64,000 nt of DNA from Hymenobacter algoricola. Lineage in GTDB: Bacteria; Bacteroidota; Bacteroidia; Cytophagales; Hymenobacteraceae. A program made the position numbers and the translations under genes. The stretch spans positions 54,265 to 118,264 of the forward strand of contig NZ_BAABDH010000113.1 in NCBI RefSeq assembly GCF_039539525.1. The letters are read 5' to 3'. This document shows, in pieces, positions 55,461-63,936 of this stretch. How positions within the stretch are numbered: the stretch's first letter is position 1; each line of letters opens with the position of its first letter. Below the pieces are notes generated by a model. It worked only from the letters and a program-made list of their open reading frames with translations, made no database searches and was not told the origin of the DNA.

Positions 55461-56162
55461 ATGAACAAGAATCTACAAATCGGTTGGCTGGCAGTGCTGC
55501 TGTCGGCTGGGGCAACCACCGCCCACGCCCAGGTGAGCTTTGGCCCGCGCGTGGGCCTGAACCTGGCTGACATCTCCCAGGACTACAAAGACCTCAACGA
55601 CGAGCCTGATACCAAGCTTTATCTGGGCGGGCAGGTGGGTCTGAGCCTGCATATGCGCTTTGGCAACCTGGCCCTGCAGCCGTCGGTACTGTTGTCTCAG
55701 AAAGGCATTAAGCGGGACGACTCGCAAACCGCTTTTGGCATCACGGTTAAGACCACCGGCACCGAGCGGCTCAACTACCTGGAAGTACCGGTAAACCTGG
55801 TGTATACCACCGGGGGCAAAGAAGGCTTCCAGGTGTTTCTGGGCCCCTATGCCGGCCTCGGACTTGGTGGCAAATACGACGTTACCCGTACGGCCGTCAG
55901 CGGAGCTACCGGTAGCTACACAGAAGCCGGCGAGGTCAAATTTGCCAGTAAAGCCGGCACGACCGCCAAAACTGATTACGTCCGCAGCCTGGATTTCGGC
56001 CTGAATGCCGGTGTTGGCTACAAAGTCGGGCCGGTACAGATGCAGCTTGGCTACGGCCTGGGACTGTCGAACCTGGTGCCCAACGACTCTAATGACAAAG
56101 CCCCGGAGGATGAAATCAACAACCGGGTGATCCAGCTCAGCGTCGCCTATTTCTTCGAATAG
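55461..56162 (+). CDS. PorT-like outer membrane beta-barrel protein
   Basis: 233 residues. Signal peptide (cleavage at AHAQ), then a porin_like beta-barrel: FGPRVGLNLADIS, LHMRFGNLALQPSVLLSQKG, LNYLEVPVNLVYT (the family hallmark NYLEVPV), FGLNAGVGYKVGPVQMQLGYGLGL, ending with aromatic FFE. As in Bacteroidota OMP b-brl/PorT proteins. Ends at a perfect bidirectional terminator. Confidence 0.88.
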   Translation: MNKNLQIGWLAVLLSAGATTAHAQVSFGPRVGLNLADISQDYKDLNDEPDTKLYLGGQVGLSLHMRFGNLALQPSVLLSQKGIKRDDSQTAFGITVKTTGTERLNYLEVPVNLVYTTGGKEGFQVFLGPYAGLGLGGKYDVTRTAVSGATGSYTEAGEVKFASKAGTTAKTDYVRSLDFGLNAGVGYKVGPVQMQLGYGLGLSNLVPNDSNDKAPEDEINNRVIQLSVAYFFE

Positions 56163-56170
56163 CCTTTCGT

Positions 56171-56230
56171 CAGCTACCCCTCAAAAAAAGCGTCGCCTGC
56201 TCAGGCGACGCTTTTTTTGAGGGGTAGCTG
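56171..56230. terminator. Bidirectional intrinsic terminator (27-bp stem)
   Basis: Perfect inverted repeat 56171-56197 with 56204-56230, loop TGCTCA. The GC core GCGTCGCC is flanked by A7/T7. Ends the PorT-like gene and the DinB gene. Confidence 0.95.
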
Positions 56231-56271
56231 CGCCCGAAGGGCCGGAAGCTCAGAGCCCGGCCGGCGGCGGC

Positions 56272-56856
56272 TTAGTCGATGACCATGCCCACGCCGTCCA
56301 GTACCTTTTCAGCCTGCAGCACGTGGCGCTTGAGGTGCACCACCAGCAGCTCCAGCTGGTCGGTGAGGCGCAGGTAGAGCAGCGGAATAACGGGGTTCGG
56401 AATGCGGATAGTGTTGGCATTGACCTTGCGGGCCTGCTCCACAATGCTGGTCAGCTCGTCGAGCTGGCGGCCGAATACCTCGACCACGGTGCGCGGCAGC
56501 CGGCTGCCGCTGGGCGCGTACTGCTGCGGCGACTGCATGGGCTTCTCGCTGGCCGGCGTCTGCATGGCCACAATCATCTTGTGACCGATGAAGCCCGACT
56601 TCACGGTTTCGGCCGGCTTGGTGCCGCTGACCTGCGCCTCGCGCAGCTTGCGCGCTATGATGGGCAGCACCAGGCCGCCGGTGATGTTGAGATGCTCCAG
56701 GCACTGGCCGATGCTCCACTTGCCGGGCGCGGGCCGGCGGTTCAGCTGGTCGTCGGACAGGGTGCGGAAGCGCTGCACGGTGATTTCGCGCAACGCGCGC
56801 AGATCGGCGGCGAGCTGGTCTAAAAATTCGGTGGTGCGCGGGGCAGTCTGGCTCAT
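56272..56856 (-). CDS. DinB family protein
   Basis: 194 residues, four-helix-bundle DinB/YfiT-like fold: LRRRPAPGKWSIGQCLEHLN-like block (here NRRPAPGKWSIGQCLEHLN) with a metal-site His, and PLLYLRLTDQLELLVVHLKRHVLQAEKV with two further histidines for metal. Metal-dependent hydrolases/transferases of unclear substrate. ATG at 56856 is family-like. Confidence 0.85.
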   Translation of the reverse strand: MSQTAPRTTEFLDQLAADLRALREITVQRFRTLSDDQLNRRPAPGKWSIGQCLEHLNITGGLVLPIIARKLREAQVSGTKPAETVKSGFIGHKMIVAMQTPASEKPMQSPQQYAPSGSRLPRTVVEVFGRQLDELTSIVEQARKVNANTIRIPNPVIPLLYLRLTDQLELLVVHLKRHVLQAEKVLDGVGMVID

Positions 56857-57089
56857 AAGGAGGGCGGCAATGGATACTCGGGCGGGCAACTAACCGTAAT
56901 AATACGGCCTCTGGCTGGTATCATGGCAATTACGCGGGGTCGGCGCATTCAGTTTCCGTCCGATTCCCGGCAACTTGTCCGCACGCACCGAACCCGATTC
57001 CTGCGGTTTCTGCCGCTGGCCCCGTTTTACCCGCTTTCGCCGCCACCCGCCCAGGCCATGCCCAACCCCGGCGAAACATTGCCGCCCCG

Positions 57090-57371
57090 GTGGCTTTCGG
57101 TGCCCCGGGCAACCCGGGCCGGGGCGACGATAACCACCCCCAGACGGACGTGAATGACCGCGTGGTGAGTAGCCGGCAAATCAACTTCGACCTCGACGGC
57201 GACGACACCGGCACCGGCGACAACCGGTGGGCGCCGAGCGTACATGCCATCAGCGCCCGGGACCAGGGCCTATCCCTGGATCTGCAGCTCACCCCGCTTT
57301 CCACAGCCGTCAACAACTTGGGATTCTGCGTCATCGACCAGTACGACGCAGACGTGAAAATCCGGCGGTAG
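57090..57371 (+). CDS. Short hypothetical ORF, possibly the 3' part of a frameshifted gene
   Basis: 93 residues from GTG 57090, with protein-like composition (QINFDLDGDD, LSLDLQLTPLSTAVNNLGF, CVIDQYDADVKI). A different frame just upstream (56923-57153) gives a signal-like FLPLAPFYPLSPPPAQAM. The two may be parts of one exported protein broken by a frameshift. No family recognised. Confidence 0.4.
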   Translation: MAFGAPGNPGRGDDNHPQTDVNDRVVSSRQINFDLDGDDTGTGDNRWAPSVHAISARDQGLSLDLQLTPLSTAVNNLGFCVIDQYDADVKIRR

Positions 57372-57451
57372 GCCAGGCACTTTTTTCCGGTTGATTCTTT
57401 TCGGTTTAGCTCACAATTATCTATCTAGCAGGGCTAACCAGATCTATTATT

Positions 57452-58459
57452 ATGGCTACCATCACCAAAAAGCCGCCGCCGGCCTGGCGCCGCTACCTGC
57501 GCCGGACCTTCGGCTTTTCGCGCCGCGAAACCTCCGGCTTTGTCGTCCTGTTCGGGCTGCTGCTGCTGGCGCTGCTGGCCCCCTGGCTGCTGCGGCCCAC
57601 GCTGCCCGCCTACGACCCCGCTCCCGACCGGCGCACCCTTGATGCCGCCGCGGCCACGCTGGCCGCCCAGCGCCAGCCGCGCACCTTCGTTTCGCGCTAC
57701 CCGCGCTTTGCCCGCCGGCCTCCGGTGCCGCAGGTCCCGCTCGTCCCTTTCGACCCCAACACGCTTTCGGCTACCGACTGGCAAGCCCGTGGTCTGCCCG
57801 CCTATGTAGCCCAGCGCATCGTCCGCTTCCGCGACGTTATCGGGGGCTTCCGCGCCAAGGAGCAGATCCGGCGCACCTACGGCCTGCCCGACTCGGTGTA
57901 TGCCCGGCTGGCGCCCTACATCCAGCTGCCCGGCCAGCTGCCGCCCCGGCCGGCGCGGCCGCGCCAGCAGTACGCCACCTACCAAAGCCGCTACCCCGAC
58001 AAGCCCTTCGCCCCGGCGGCACCCGGCAAGTTTGCGCGCAAGCCCCGGCACCTGGTAGCCTTCGACCTGAATACGGCCGACACCACCCAGCTGATGCAGA
58101 TTCGCGGCATCGGGCGGGGCTTGTCGGGCCGCATTGTGGAGTATCGGCAGCGGCTGGGCGGCTTTCTGGGCGCCGGGCAGCTCAGCGAAATCTACAGCCT
58201 GCGCGACGCCCCGGACCTGGTCGACAGCCTGCGCAAATACACGTTTGTAGCCCCCGGCTTTGCGCCGGCGCCGATTGACGTGAACAATGCGCCGTTTGAG
58301 ATGCTGCAGCTCCATCCTTATATGGGTAAGCGGCTGGCCCGGGTGGTGGTGGCTTTCCGCCAGCAGCACGGGCCCTTCCGCCAGGCCGACGACCTGCGCC
58401 AGATCCGGATTCTGGACGCCGAAACCCTGGAAAAGCTGCGGCCCTACCTGCGCTTCTAG
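57452..58459 (+). CDS. Membrane-anchored helix-hairpin-helix (ComEA-like) protein
   Basis: 335 residues. One N-terminal TM helix (FVVLFGLLLLALLAPWLL), then about three HhH-type units: LPAYVAQRIVRFRDVIGGF, FDLNTADTTQLMQIRGIGRG with LGGFLGAGQLSEIYSL, and IDVNNAPFEMLQLHPYMGKRLA with GPFRQADDLRQIRIL. ComEA-type domains bind DNA non-specifically, as in DNA uptake; here it may sit at the periplasmic face. The stop shares CTAG with the convergent PAP2 gene. Confidence 0.85.
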   Translation: MATITKKPPPAWRRYLRRTFGFSRRETSGFVVLFGLLLLALLAPWLLRPTLPAYDPAPDRRTLDAAAATLAAQRQPRTFVSRYPRFARRPPVPQVPLVPFDPNTLSATDWQARGLPAYVAQRIVRFRDVIGGFRAKEQIRRTYGLPDSVYARLAPYIQLPGQLPPRPARPRQQYATYQSRYPDKPFAPAAPGKFARKPRHLVAFDLNTADTTQLMQIRGIGRGLSGRIVEYRQRLGGFLGAGQLSEIYSLRDAPDLVDSLRKYTFVAPGFAPAPIDVNNAPFEMLQLHPYMGKRLARVVVAFRQQHGPFRQADDLRQIRILDAETLEKLRPYLRF

Positions 58460-59280
58460 CGGCCCGGGCGCACGGCCAGCACCAGCCCCACAGCCCCGCC
58501 GGGCGCGTAGGTGGGCAGCAGCAGCAGCTTGTGGGCCAGCCGGGTCGGCAGCAGCCGGGCTGCGTACGGATACGCCCGCCACGCTACCTCCGCCGACAAA
58601 AACCCGACCCCGGCCCCGGCCACCACGTCCGTGACCCAGTGCTTGTTGTGCAGCACGCGCATGGTGCCCGTTGCCGCCGCCATGGCGTAGCCGCCCACGC
58701 TGATCCAGGGACTGGTTTTGCCGAACTGCTCGTGCAGCAGCGTGGCCGTCATGAAGGCCTCACTGGTGTGCCCCGAGGGAAAGGAGCTGAAGTCCGCGGG
58801 GTTGTCGGGGCGGGGGGCCCGGCACAGGCGCTTGAGGTTGCTGGTGGCGCCGGCGTTCAGGTGGTGCGCGGCCAGGTAAATCAGGGTGAACGGCACCAGG
58901 CCCCGCGCCGGCTTCACCCCGGCCAGCTGCAGCGCGTAGGCGGCCACTACCGGCACGCGGCGGGTGTAGTCGTCGAGGGTCGTATTGAACGTGGGAAACT
59001 GCTCCCGGGCTTCCTCCTGGATTTCCAGCCGGGCCTCCCGAATCAGCCGCTGCTCCCGCCCAAAGTAGCTGACGCCAATCAACGTAAGCGGCACCCCGAC
59101 CCGGAGCGCGGCGGGGCTGGTCAGCAGGCGCAGCGGCCGGAACGGAGCGGCCGGCCCCGACGGAAGCGCAGCAGCAGATAAACGGCTGGAATCGGGCGGG
59201 GCAGCCACTGGCGGCTGCGCCCGGGCCGAAATAGTCCCGAAGCTGGCCGCCAGACCGAGCAAAGCGTAGCAAAACTTCAT
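58456..59280 (-). CDS. PAP2-family phosphatase
   Basis: 274 residues. Signal peptide, several hydrophobic helices and the PAP2 signature: NLKRLCRAPRP (KxxxxxxRP), SFPSGHTSEAF (PSGH) and RVLHNKHWVTDVVAG (RxxxxxHxxxD-like). Probably dephosphorylates undecaprenyl diphosphate or phosphatidic acid at the membrane. Start ATG 59280 (MKFCYALLGL) gives a normal signal peptide; sequence upstream is not coding. Overlaps its convergent neighbour by 4 bases at CTAG. Confidence 0.88.
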   Translation of the reverse strand: MKFCYALLGLAASFGTISARAQPPVAAPPDSSRLSAAALPSGPAAPFRPLRLLTSPAALRVGVPLTLIGVSYFGREQRLIREARLEIQEEAREQFPTFNTTLDDYTRRVPVVAAYALQLAGVKPARGLVPFTLIYLAAHHLNAGATSNLKRLCRAPRPDNPADFSSFPSGHTSEAFMTATLLHEQFGKTSPWISVGGYAMAAATGTMRVLHNKHWVTDVVAGAGVGFLSAEVAWRAYPYAARLLPTRLAHKLLLLPTYAPGGAVGLVLAVRPGR

Positions 59281-59469
59281 GAAGCCGGCTGAATAGGAAG
59301 GAGTTGAGCACAGCAATGTATCGTTTCTGCCGGGAAGGCCCGCGCAATTCCTTCCCCAAGCGGCCCTTTTTTTAGCCCCGCTGCGCCCGCCTGCGTATGC
59401 ACGGCCGGGAGGCGGCTGATTCCTGCCCATGCCGTAGCGGGGCAACGCGTTTTTTTAATTCACTGCCAT

Positions 59470-60333
59470 ATGCTGTTTTTGCTGCGCGACAAACTCTTTC
59501 CGGTGCTGGTGTTCTTGCAGTCGGTGCTCTGCGGCTGCGCCACCGACCAGGGCCGGGGTGATTTCGACAAGGTTAGTCCGGACTACGCCATCCAGCTGGC
59601 CGGCCGCCTCGACAAGGAAAAGATGGTGGAAAGCTCGGGCCTGGAGCTGGCCGATGCCGACGCCGACCTGTGGACCCACGGCGACGGCGGCAATACGGCC
59701 AGCCTGTACCGCGTGACCCAGCAGGGCGACCTGCTCCAGACCATCGACCTGGCCCCGCTCACCAACGTGGACTGGGAAGACCTGACCCGCGACCCGGCCG
59801 GCCACCTGTACATCGGCGACTTTGGCAACAACCAGAACAAGCGCCGCAACCTGGCCATCTACCGCCTCGACGGTCCCGACTTCAAGCAGATCGATACCAT
59901 TCGGTTTCACTACCCCGACCAGCACGCGTTTCCGCCCAAAAAATCCCGGCGCAACTTCGACTGCGAGGCTTTCTACTACTGGCAGGACAGCCTGTACCTG
60001 TTCACCAAAAACCGCAGCAAAGACCACTGGGTGAAGCAGTACGTGCTGCCCGCCCGCCCCGGCAACCACACGGCCCGCCTGGCCGACAGCATCCGGATCA
60101 ACACCTGGATTACGGCCGCCGACATCAGCCCCGACGGGCAGCGCGTGGCCCTGCTCGGCTACGGCCACGTGTACCTGATTGAGCGCCGGCCCGGCAAACG
60201 GCTTTTCGACGGCACCAAAAGCTGCCTGCCGGTTGCCTCCAGCGGGCAGGCGGAAGCCCTGGTTTTCGTCAACAACCACGATTTCATTTTCAGCAACGAG
60301 AAAGGCCGGCTCTACAAAGCAGCCCTGAAGTAG
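59470..60333 (+). CDS. Putative beta-propeller lipoprotein
   Basis: 287 residues with a lipobox-like LCGC (Cys about 23). Repeated strands resemble propeller blades: LADADADLWTHGDGGNTASLY, NVDWEDLTRDPAGHLYIGD, ITAADISPDGQRVALLGYG and FIFSNEKGRLYKA. Asp/Glu-rich loops could bind calcium. Possibly related to esterase-like/phytase-like propellers; not resolved. Confidence 0.7.
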   Translation: MLFLLRDKLFPVLVFLQSVLCGCATDQGRGDFDKVSPDYAIQLAGRLDKEKMVESSGLELADADADLWTHGDGGNTASLYRVTQQGDLLQTIDLAPLTNVDWEDLTRDPAGHLYIGDFGNNQNKRRNLAIYRLDGPDFKQIDTIRFHYPDQHAFPPKKSRRNFDCEAFYYWQDSLYLFTKNRSKDHWVKQYVLPARPGNHTARLADSIRINTWITAADISPDGQRVALLGYGHVYLIERRPGKRLFDGTKSCLPVASSGQAEALVFVNNHDFIFSNEKGRLYKAALK

Positions 60334-60395
60334 GCACTTCACCAGCGGCCGGCCCGCTTTCTTTTTCCCGCTTCTTTCGCCTTAATTCCCCTCCC

Positions 60396-61277
60396 ATGTC
60401 TCATACTATTCTCGTCACGGGGGCCACGGGCACCGTAGGCTCCGAGCTGGTAAAAGCCCTGGCCAACCGCGGCCTGACCGTGCGCGCCGGCGTCCACTCC
60501 CTCATCAAAGGCGACCGGCTCAAGCAGCTCAACCCGGAAGTGCAGCTGGTTGAAATCGACTATGCCCGCCCCGAAACCCTGCACGTAGCCCTCACCGGCG
60601 TCGAGCGGGTATTCATGCTAACGCCCTTCAGCGAAGATCAGGTTGAGATTGGCAAGCGCATCATCGACGCCGCCAAGCAGGTAGGCGTGCAGCAGGTGGT
60701 GAAGCTTTCGGTGGCGGGAGCCGAAGTCACGCCCGGCATTCAGCTGGGCCGCTGGCACCGCGAAGTAGAGCAGTATCTGGAGCAGAGCGGGCTGGCCTAC
60801 ACGCTGCTGCGGCCGGGTGGCTTTATGCAGAACTTTCTGAACTACAACGGCGAGGATATCCGTCGGGAAGGCCGGCTGTACATGCCCATAGGCGACGGCC
60901 GGGTCAGCTACATCGACGCGCGCGACATTGCTGCCGTGGCGGCGGTGGTGCTGAGTGCTACCGGCCCCGAGCACCATGGCCAGGCCTACACGCTCTCGGG
61001 CCCGGCGGCCGTAAGCGGCTCCGAAGTTGCCACCGCCATCAGCCAGGCCAGCGGCCGGCCGGTCAGCTACGTCGACGTGCCCGAGGAAGCCGCGGCCCAG
61101 GCTATGGCGGAGGCCCCGGCCTGGCTCCGCGGCTCCATGCTGGAGCTGCAGCGCCTCTACAAAGCCGGACATGCCGCCGGGGTTTCACCGGTTGTGGAGC
61201 AGCTTACCGGCTGCCCCCCACGCAGCATCGGGCAGTTTACGCTCGACTTTCAGCAGCAGTTCCAGCCGGCATCGTAG
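60396..61277 (+). CDS. NmrA-like NAD(P)-binding SDR protein
   Basis: 293 residues. Extended/atypical SDR: ILVTGATGTVGSELVKALA (GxxGxxG), EIDYARPETLHVALTG, VFMLTPFSEDQ, and VVKLSVAGAEV in place of a YxxxK site, LLRPGGFMQNFLNY. It resembles NmrA/HSCARG redox sensors and QOR2-like quinone reductases. Binding of NADPH is likely; the reaction is not known. Confidence 0.88.
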   Translation: MSHTILVTGATGTVGSELVKALANRGLTVRAGVHSLIKGDRLKQLNPEVQLVEIDYARPETLHVALTGVERVFMLTPFSEDQVEIGKRIIDAAKQVGVQQVVKLSVAGAEVTPGIQLGRWHREVEQYLEQSGLAYTLLRPGGFMQNFLNYNGEDIRREGRLYMPIGDGRVSYIDARDIAAVAAVVLSATGPEHHGQAYTLSGPAAVSGSEVATAISQASGRPVSYVDVPEEAAAQAMAEAPAWLRGSMLELQRLYKAGHAAGVSPVVEQLTGCPPRSIGQFTLDFQQQFQPAS

Positions 61278-61291
61278 CGGGCTTAGCAAGC

Positions 61292-61326
61292 AAAAAAAGG
61301 CTTCCCAGCACTGGGAAGCCTTTTTT
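61292..61326. terminator. Intrinsic terminator of the SDR and disordered-protein genes
   Basis: GGCTTCCCAG (61299-61308) pairs with CTGGGAAGCC (61311-61320), flanked by A7 and T6. Usable in both directions between convergent genes. Confidence 0.9.
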
Positions 61327-61349
61327 GTGGCCTGTCTTTTCAGCACCGG

Positions 61350-62903
61350 CTAGTCCCGGTCGTCTTCGTCGCGGCCCCGGTTGCGGCGGGGCGCGGTGCC
61401 GTAGTCGGCGCTATCGTTGGGGCGAAACTGCCCGCGCTGCTCCGGCCCGTAGTTCTGGCGCTGGTCCGCGTTGTTGTAGTCGCCGCGCGAAGTAGAGCCG
61501 CCGCGGCTGTTGCGGTCCGACGAGTCGTACTCGTCATTGTAGGAGCCGCCGCGCGAGCCGAACCCTTCCTGCGAGTTGCCGCCGTAGTTGCCCCGGCCGT
61601 TGCCGTAGCCGCTGGTGCCCCGGCCTTCCTGGTTGCCGCCGTAGTTGCGGTCTTCCTGCCGGCTCGACGAGCCGGCCCGGTAGCGACGGTCATCCTCGGG
61701 GTTAGCCCCGCGCTGCGAATAGTCGTTCAGGCTTCTACCCTGCCCGTTGTCGTGGCCACGGCCGGAGCCCTGGTTATCGTAGCCGCCGCGGGACGAGCGG
61801 TGGTCCTCATCCTGGTTGCGGCCCCCGCGGTTTTGGTCGGCCTCGTAGCCGCGGCCGTAGTTGGAGCCGCCGGAAGAGTTGCCGTAGTCGTTGCTGTAGC
61901 CGCCGCCGCGGCCGTAGGGCGAGCCATTATCGTTCTGGTTGCTGCTGCCGCTGTTGCGGTCCTGCGAGCTGCTGTAGCCCGGGCCGCGGCCGTAGCTGCC
62001 CGGCCCATGGTTTTCGCGGGAGTCAGCATTGTAGCGCTGGTTGCCCGGGCCAAAGTCGCTGCGGTTCTGGTAGCCCCCACCCTGCGGTGGCCCGTAGCTG
62101 CCAGCAGAGTTGCCGTAGCCGGGGCGCGGCCCGGACTGGTTCTGGTTGCCCCAGTTGCCTTGCGGGCCCTGGTTGTCCCAGTTGCCCTGGTTCTGTTGGT
62201 TCTGTTGGGTATAGCCCTCCTGCGGCGCCGAGCGGCCGTCGTAGTTGCGGTAGGAGTTGTGCTGACCGTAGCTGCCCCCGCCATACTGGTCACCACCGTA
62301 TTGCTGGTCGTGGCCGTAGTGGCCGTCGCCGCGGCCGGGCGTTTCCCGGTACTGGTTGCCGTAGCCGCCCTGGGTGTTGCCGTAGCCCTGGCTGCCAAAC
62401 TCGCCCCGCGAGGCACCGCTCTGCTGGTTTTCCCGGCGGTCCTGGTCGTTGTAGCTGCCCTGGGTGCTGTTGCCGAAGTTGCCGCCGTAGCTGCTGCGCT
62501 CCTCAGCCGAAGAGGCCGCGCCGGCCGCACCCGACTTTTTGACCGCGCCACCCGCTTTACCGGATTGGGCGCTGGTGCTGCTCTGCGGGACAGTGCTTTT
62601 TTTGGCCGGGCCGGATTTGGCAGCAGGGTTGCGAACCGCAGCCGGCTTGCTGCCCGCAGGAGCGGAGCCGGCTTGCAGCGCACTGGCGTTGGCTTCACGG
62701 TTCTCGGTCCGGCCCTGGCTGCCTACGGCGCCCCGGCCCATGTTGGTTTCCGAAGAAGCCAGTGACTCGCTGGACGTGGCGGCGGCACTGTCGCCGGAGG
62801 TAGCCGCCGGACTCATCGGGGCAGCGCCGCCGGCGGTATTGCCCGCGGTGCCGGGCTCTGCGGACTGATTTGAAGTAGCTGGGTTTTTTGCCTCGTTTTT
62901 CAT
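61350..62903 (-). CDS. Intrinsically disordered Gly/Tyr/Asn/Gln/Arg-rich protein
   Basis: 517 residues with almost no hydrophobic residues. The first about 140 residues are Ala/Ser/Thr-rich with charged patches (PAKKSTVPQ). The remainder is a low-complexity region dominated by Gly, Tyr, Asn, Gln, Ser, Arg and Asp with repeated YGG, YGN, SYG, RGG and GYG patches (e.g. NYGGNSQEGFGSRGG). It ends in an acidic/basic mixed tail RNRGRDEDDRD. No signal peptide or TM is present. Composition resembles eukaryotic FUS-like prion/RGG domains that phase separate with RNA. It is divergent from a cold-shock protein gene (start 303 bases away). Function unknown; an RNA-binding or desiccation role is inferred. 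Start at 62903 (MKNEAKNP). Confidence 0.75.
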   Translation of the reverse strand: MKNEAKNPATSNQSAEPGTAGNTAGGAAPMSPAATSGDSAAATSSESLASSETNMGRGAVGSQGRTENREANASALQAGSAPAGSKPAAVRNPAAKSGPAKKSTVPQSSTSAQSGKAGGAVKKSGAAGAASSAEERSSYGGNFGNSTQGSYNDQDRRENQQSGASRGEFGSQGYGNTQGGYGNQYRETPGRGDGHYGHDQQYGGDQYGGGSYGQHNSYRNYDGRSAPQEGYTQQNQQNQGNWDNQGPQGNWGNQNQSGPRPGYGNSAGSYGPPQGGGYQNRSDFGPGNQRYNADSRENHGPGSYGRGPGYSSSQDRNSGSSNQNDNGSPYGRGGGYSNDYGNSSGGSNYGRGYEADQNRGGRNQDEDHRSSRGGYDNQGSGRGHDNGQGRSLNDYSQRGANPEDDRRYRAGSSSRQEDRNYGGNQEGRGTSGYGNGRGNYGGNSQEGFGSRGGSYNDEYDSSDRNSRGGSTSRGDYNNADQRQNYGPEQRGQFRPNDSADYGTAPRRNRGRDEDDRD

Positions 62904-63205
62904 AGTCCGTTGGTGGGTTAGGGTAGTGAGAAACAATGGGTAAGCGTTGGAATTATACGGCCGCCGGAGTGCTTTGTTTTTTGCCGTGGGCAGGCAAACC
63001 TTCTTTCGCAGCCGATGCCCGCTGTTTTTTCAGCTACCCGCCGGGTAGCCCGCGGCCCACTTTCAGGGCAGCGGCCGGACCACCCGCGGGGGTTAGGCCG
63101 CCATTTTTATTCCCGGCTTTCCTGCGCGCAGTTGAAAAAACAGTATTAGTTTTACTGCATTCCTTCACCCCCACCAGTTCACTACCAAGACCTCACCAGC
63201 ACGCT
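62904..63205. other. Divergent intergenic region, leader of the first cold-shock gene
   Basis: About 300 bases between the disordered-protein gene and the first csp. Near 63143 TATTAGTTTTAC resembles a TAnnTTTG element. The csp mRNA would carry a moderate 5' leader, but I see no defined thermosensor fold. Confidence 0.45.
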
Positions 63206-63397
63206 ATGAAAACGGGCAAAGTAAAATTCTTTAATGAGTCCAAAGGCTTCGGCTTTATCGTCCAGGACGACGACAACCAGGATATCTTTGTGCACCAAAC
63301 GGGCCTTGTCCATGAAATCCGCGAAAACGACCGGGTTTCCTTTGAAGTAATCGACGGTAAAAAAGGCCTCAATGCCGTGAAAGTGGAGCGCATCTAG
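63206..63397 (+). CDS. Cold-shock domain protein (CspA family)
   Basis: 63 residues. Complete OB-fold cold-shock domain with RNP1 KGFGFI and RNP2 DIFVHQT, opening GKVKFFNESKG and ending GLNAVKVERI. It binds single-stranded RNA/DNA and melts RNA structure. A second copy lies 258 bases downstream. Followed by a strong terminator, so monocistronic. Confidence 0.95.
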   Translation: MKTGKVKFFNESKGFGFIVQDDDNQDIFVHQTGLVHEIRENDRVSFEVIDGKKGLNAVKVERI

Positions 63398-63432
63398 TTC
63401 CGCTGCTCTGGGCATTCCATTTCCTGCAAACC

Positions 63433-63467
63433 AAAAAAAGCCCCGGCAACTACCGGGGCTTTTTTTT
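63433..63467 (+). terminator. Intrinsic terminator of first csp gene
   Basis: AAAAAAAGCCCCGG (63433-63446) pairs with CCGGGGCTTTTTTT (63453-63466), loop CAACTA, T8 tract. Confidence 0.93.
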
Positions 63468-63655
63468 GGCCAGTGGCTTTACGGCCGCCCCGGGCTGCGG
63501 GCTGATTTAGCTAGATTCCTGAAAGTCTGTTTCGCTCAAAAGTCCGGGGTACCGTCAGGCGGGATTTTCGGGCGGCGGCTTTTGCTTTTGTCCGGCTCCC
63601 AAAAGTTAAAAATTGCTATACCTTTACCTCATTCTTTCACTCATTATTCAGTTGT

Positions 63656-63850
63656 ATGAGCACCGGCACCATCAAATTTTTCAACGAAACCAAAGGATTT
63701 GGCTTCATCACTCCCGACGGTGGTGGTGAGGACATTTTCGTCCATGCTACCGGCCTCATGCAGCCCGTACGCGACGCCGACAAAGTAGAATTCGAAGTGC
63801 AGGAAGGCAAGAAAGGCCTGAACGCCGTCAGCGTCCGTCTGACCAACTAG
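63656..63850 (+). CDS. Cold-shock domain protein (CspA family), second copy
   Basis: 64 residues. RNP1 KGFGFIT and RNP2 DIFVHAT, start TGTIKFFNETKG, same fold as the neighbour but with a Gly-rich DGGGED loop in place of DDDNQD. Near 63619 TACCTTTA is a weak -7-like element. Ends before a hairpin and a strong terminator. Confidence 0.95.
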   Translation: MSTGTIKFFNETKGFGFITPDGGGEDIFVHATGLMQPVRDADKVEFEVQEGKKGLNAVSVRLTN

Positions 63851-63864
63851 TTTTACTTCCGGTC

Positions 63865-63936
63865 GAAGCAGTGGCTTTTTGAGCCTCTGCTTCACAAAAA
63901 AGCCTTCCTGACTCCGGTCAGGAAGGCTTTTTTGTG
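63865..63936 (+). terminator. Hairpin plus intrinsic terminator of second csp gene
   Basis: Two adjacent folds: GAAGCAG/CTGCTTC (63865-63871 with 63887-63893), then a perfect 20-bp stem 63893-63912 with 63917-63936, loop TCCG, carrying A6/T6 runs. The latter is the terminator. Beyond it only an ATG at 63985 (MKTEF) may start a next gene, too short to judge. Confidence 0.9.
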
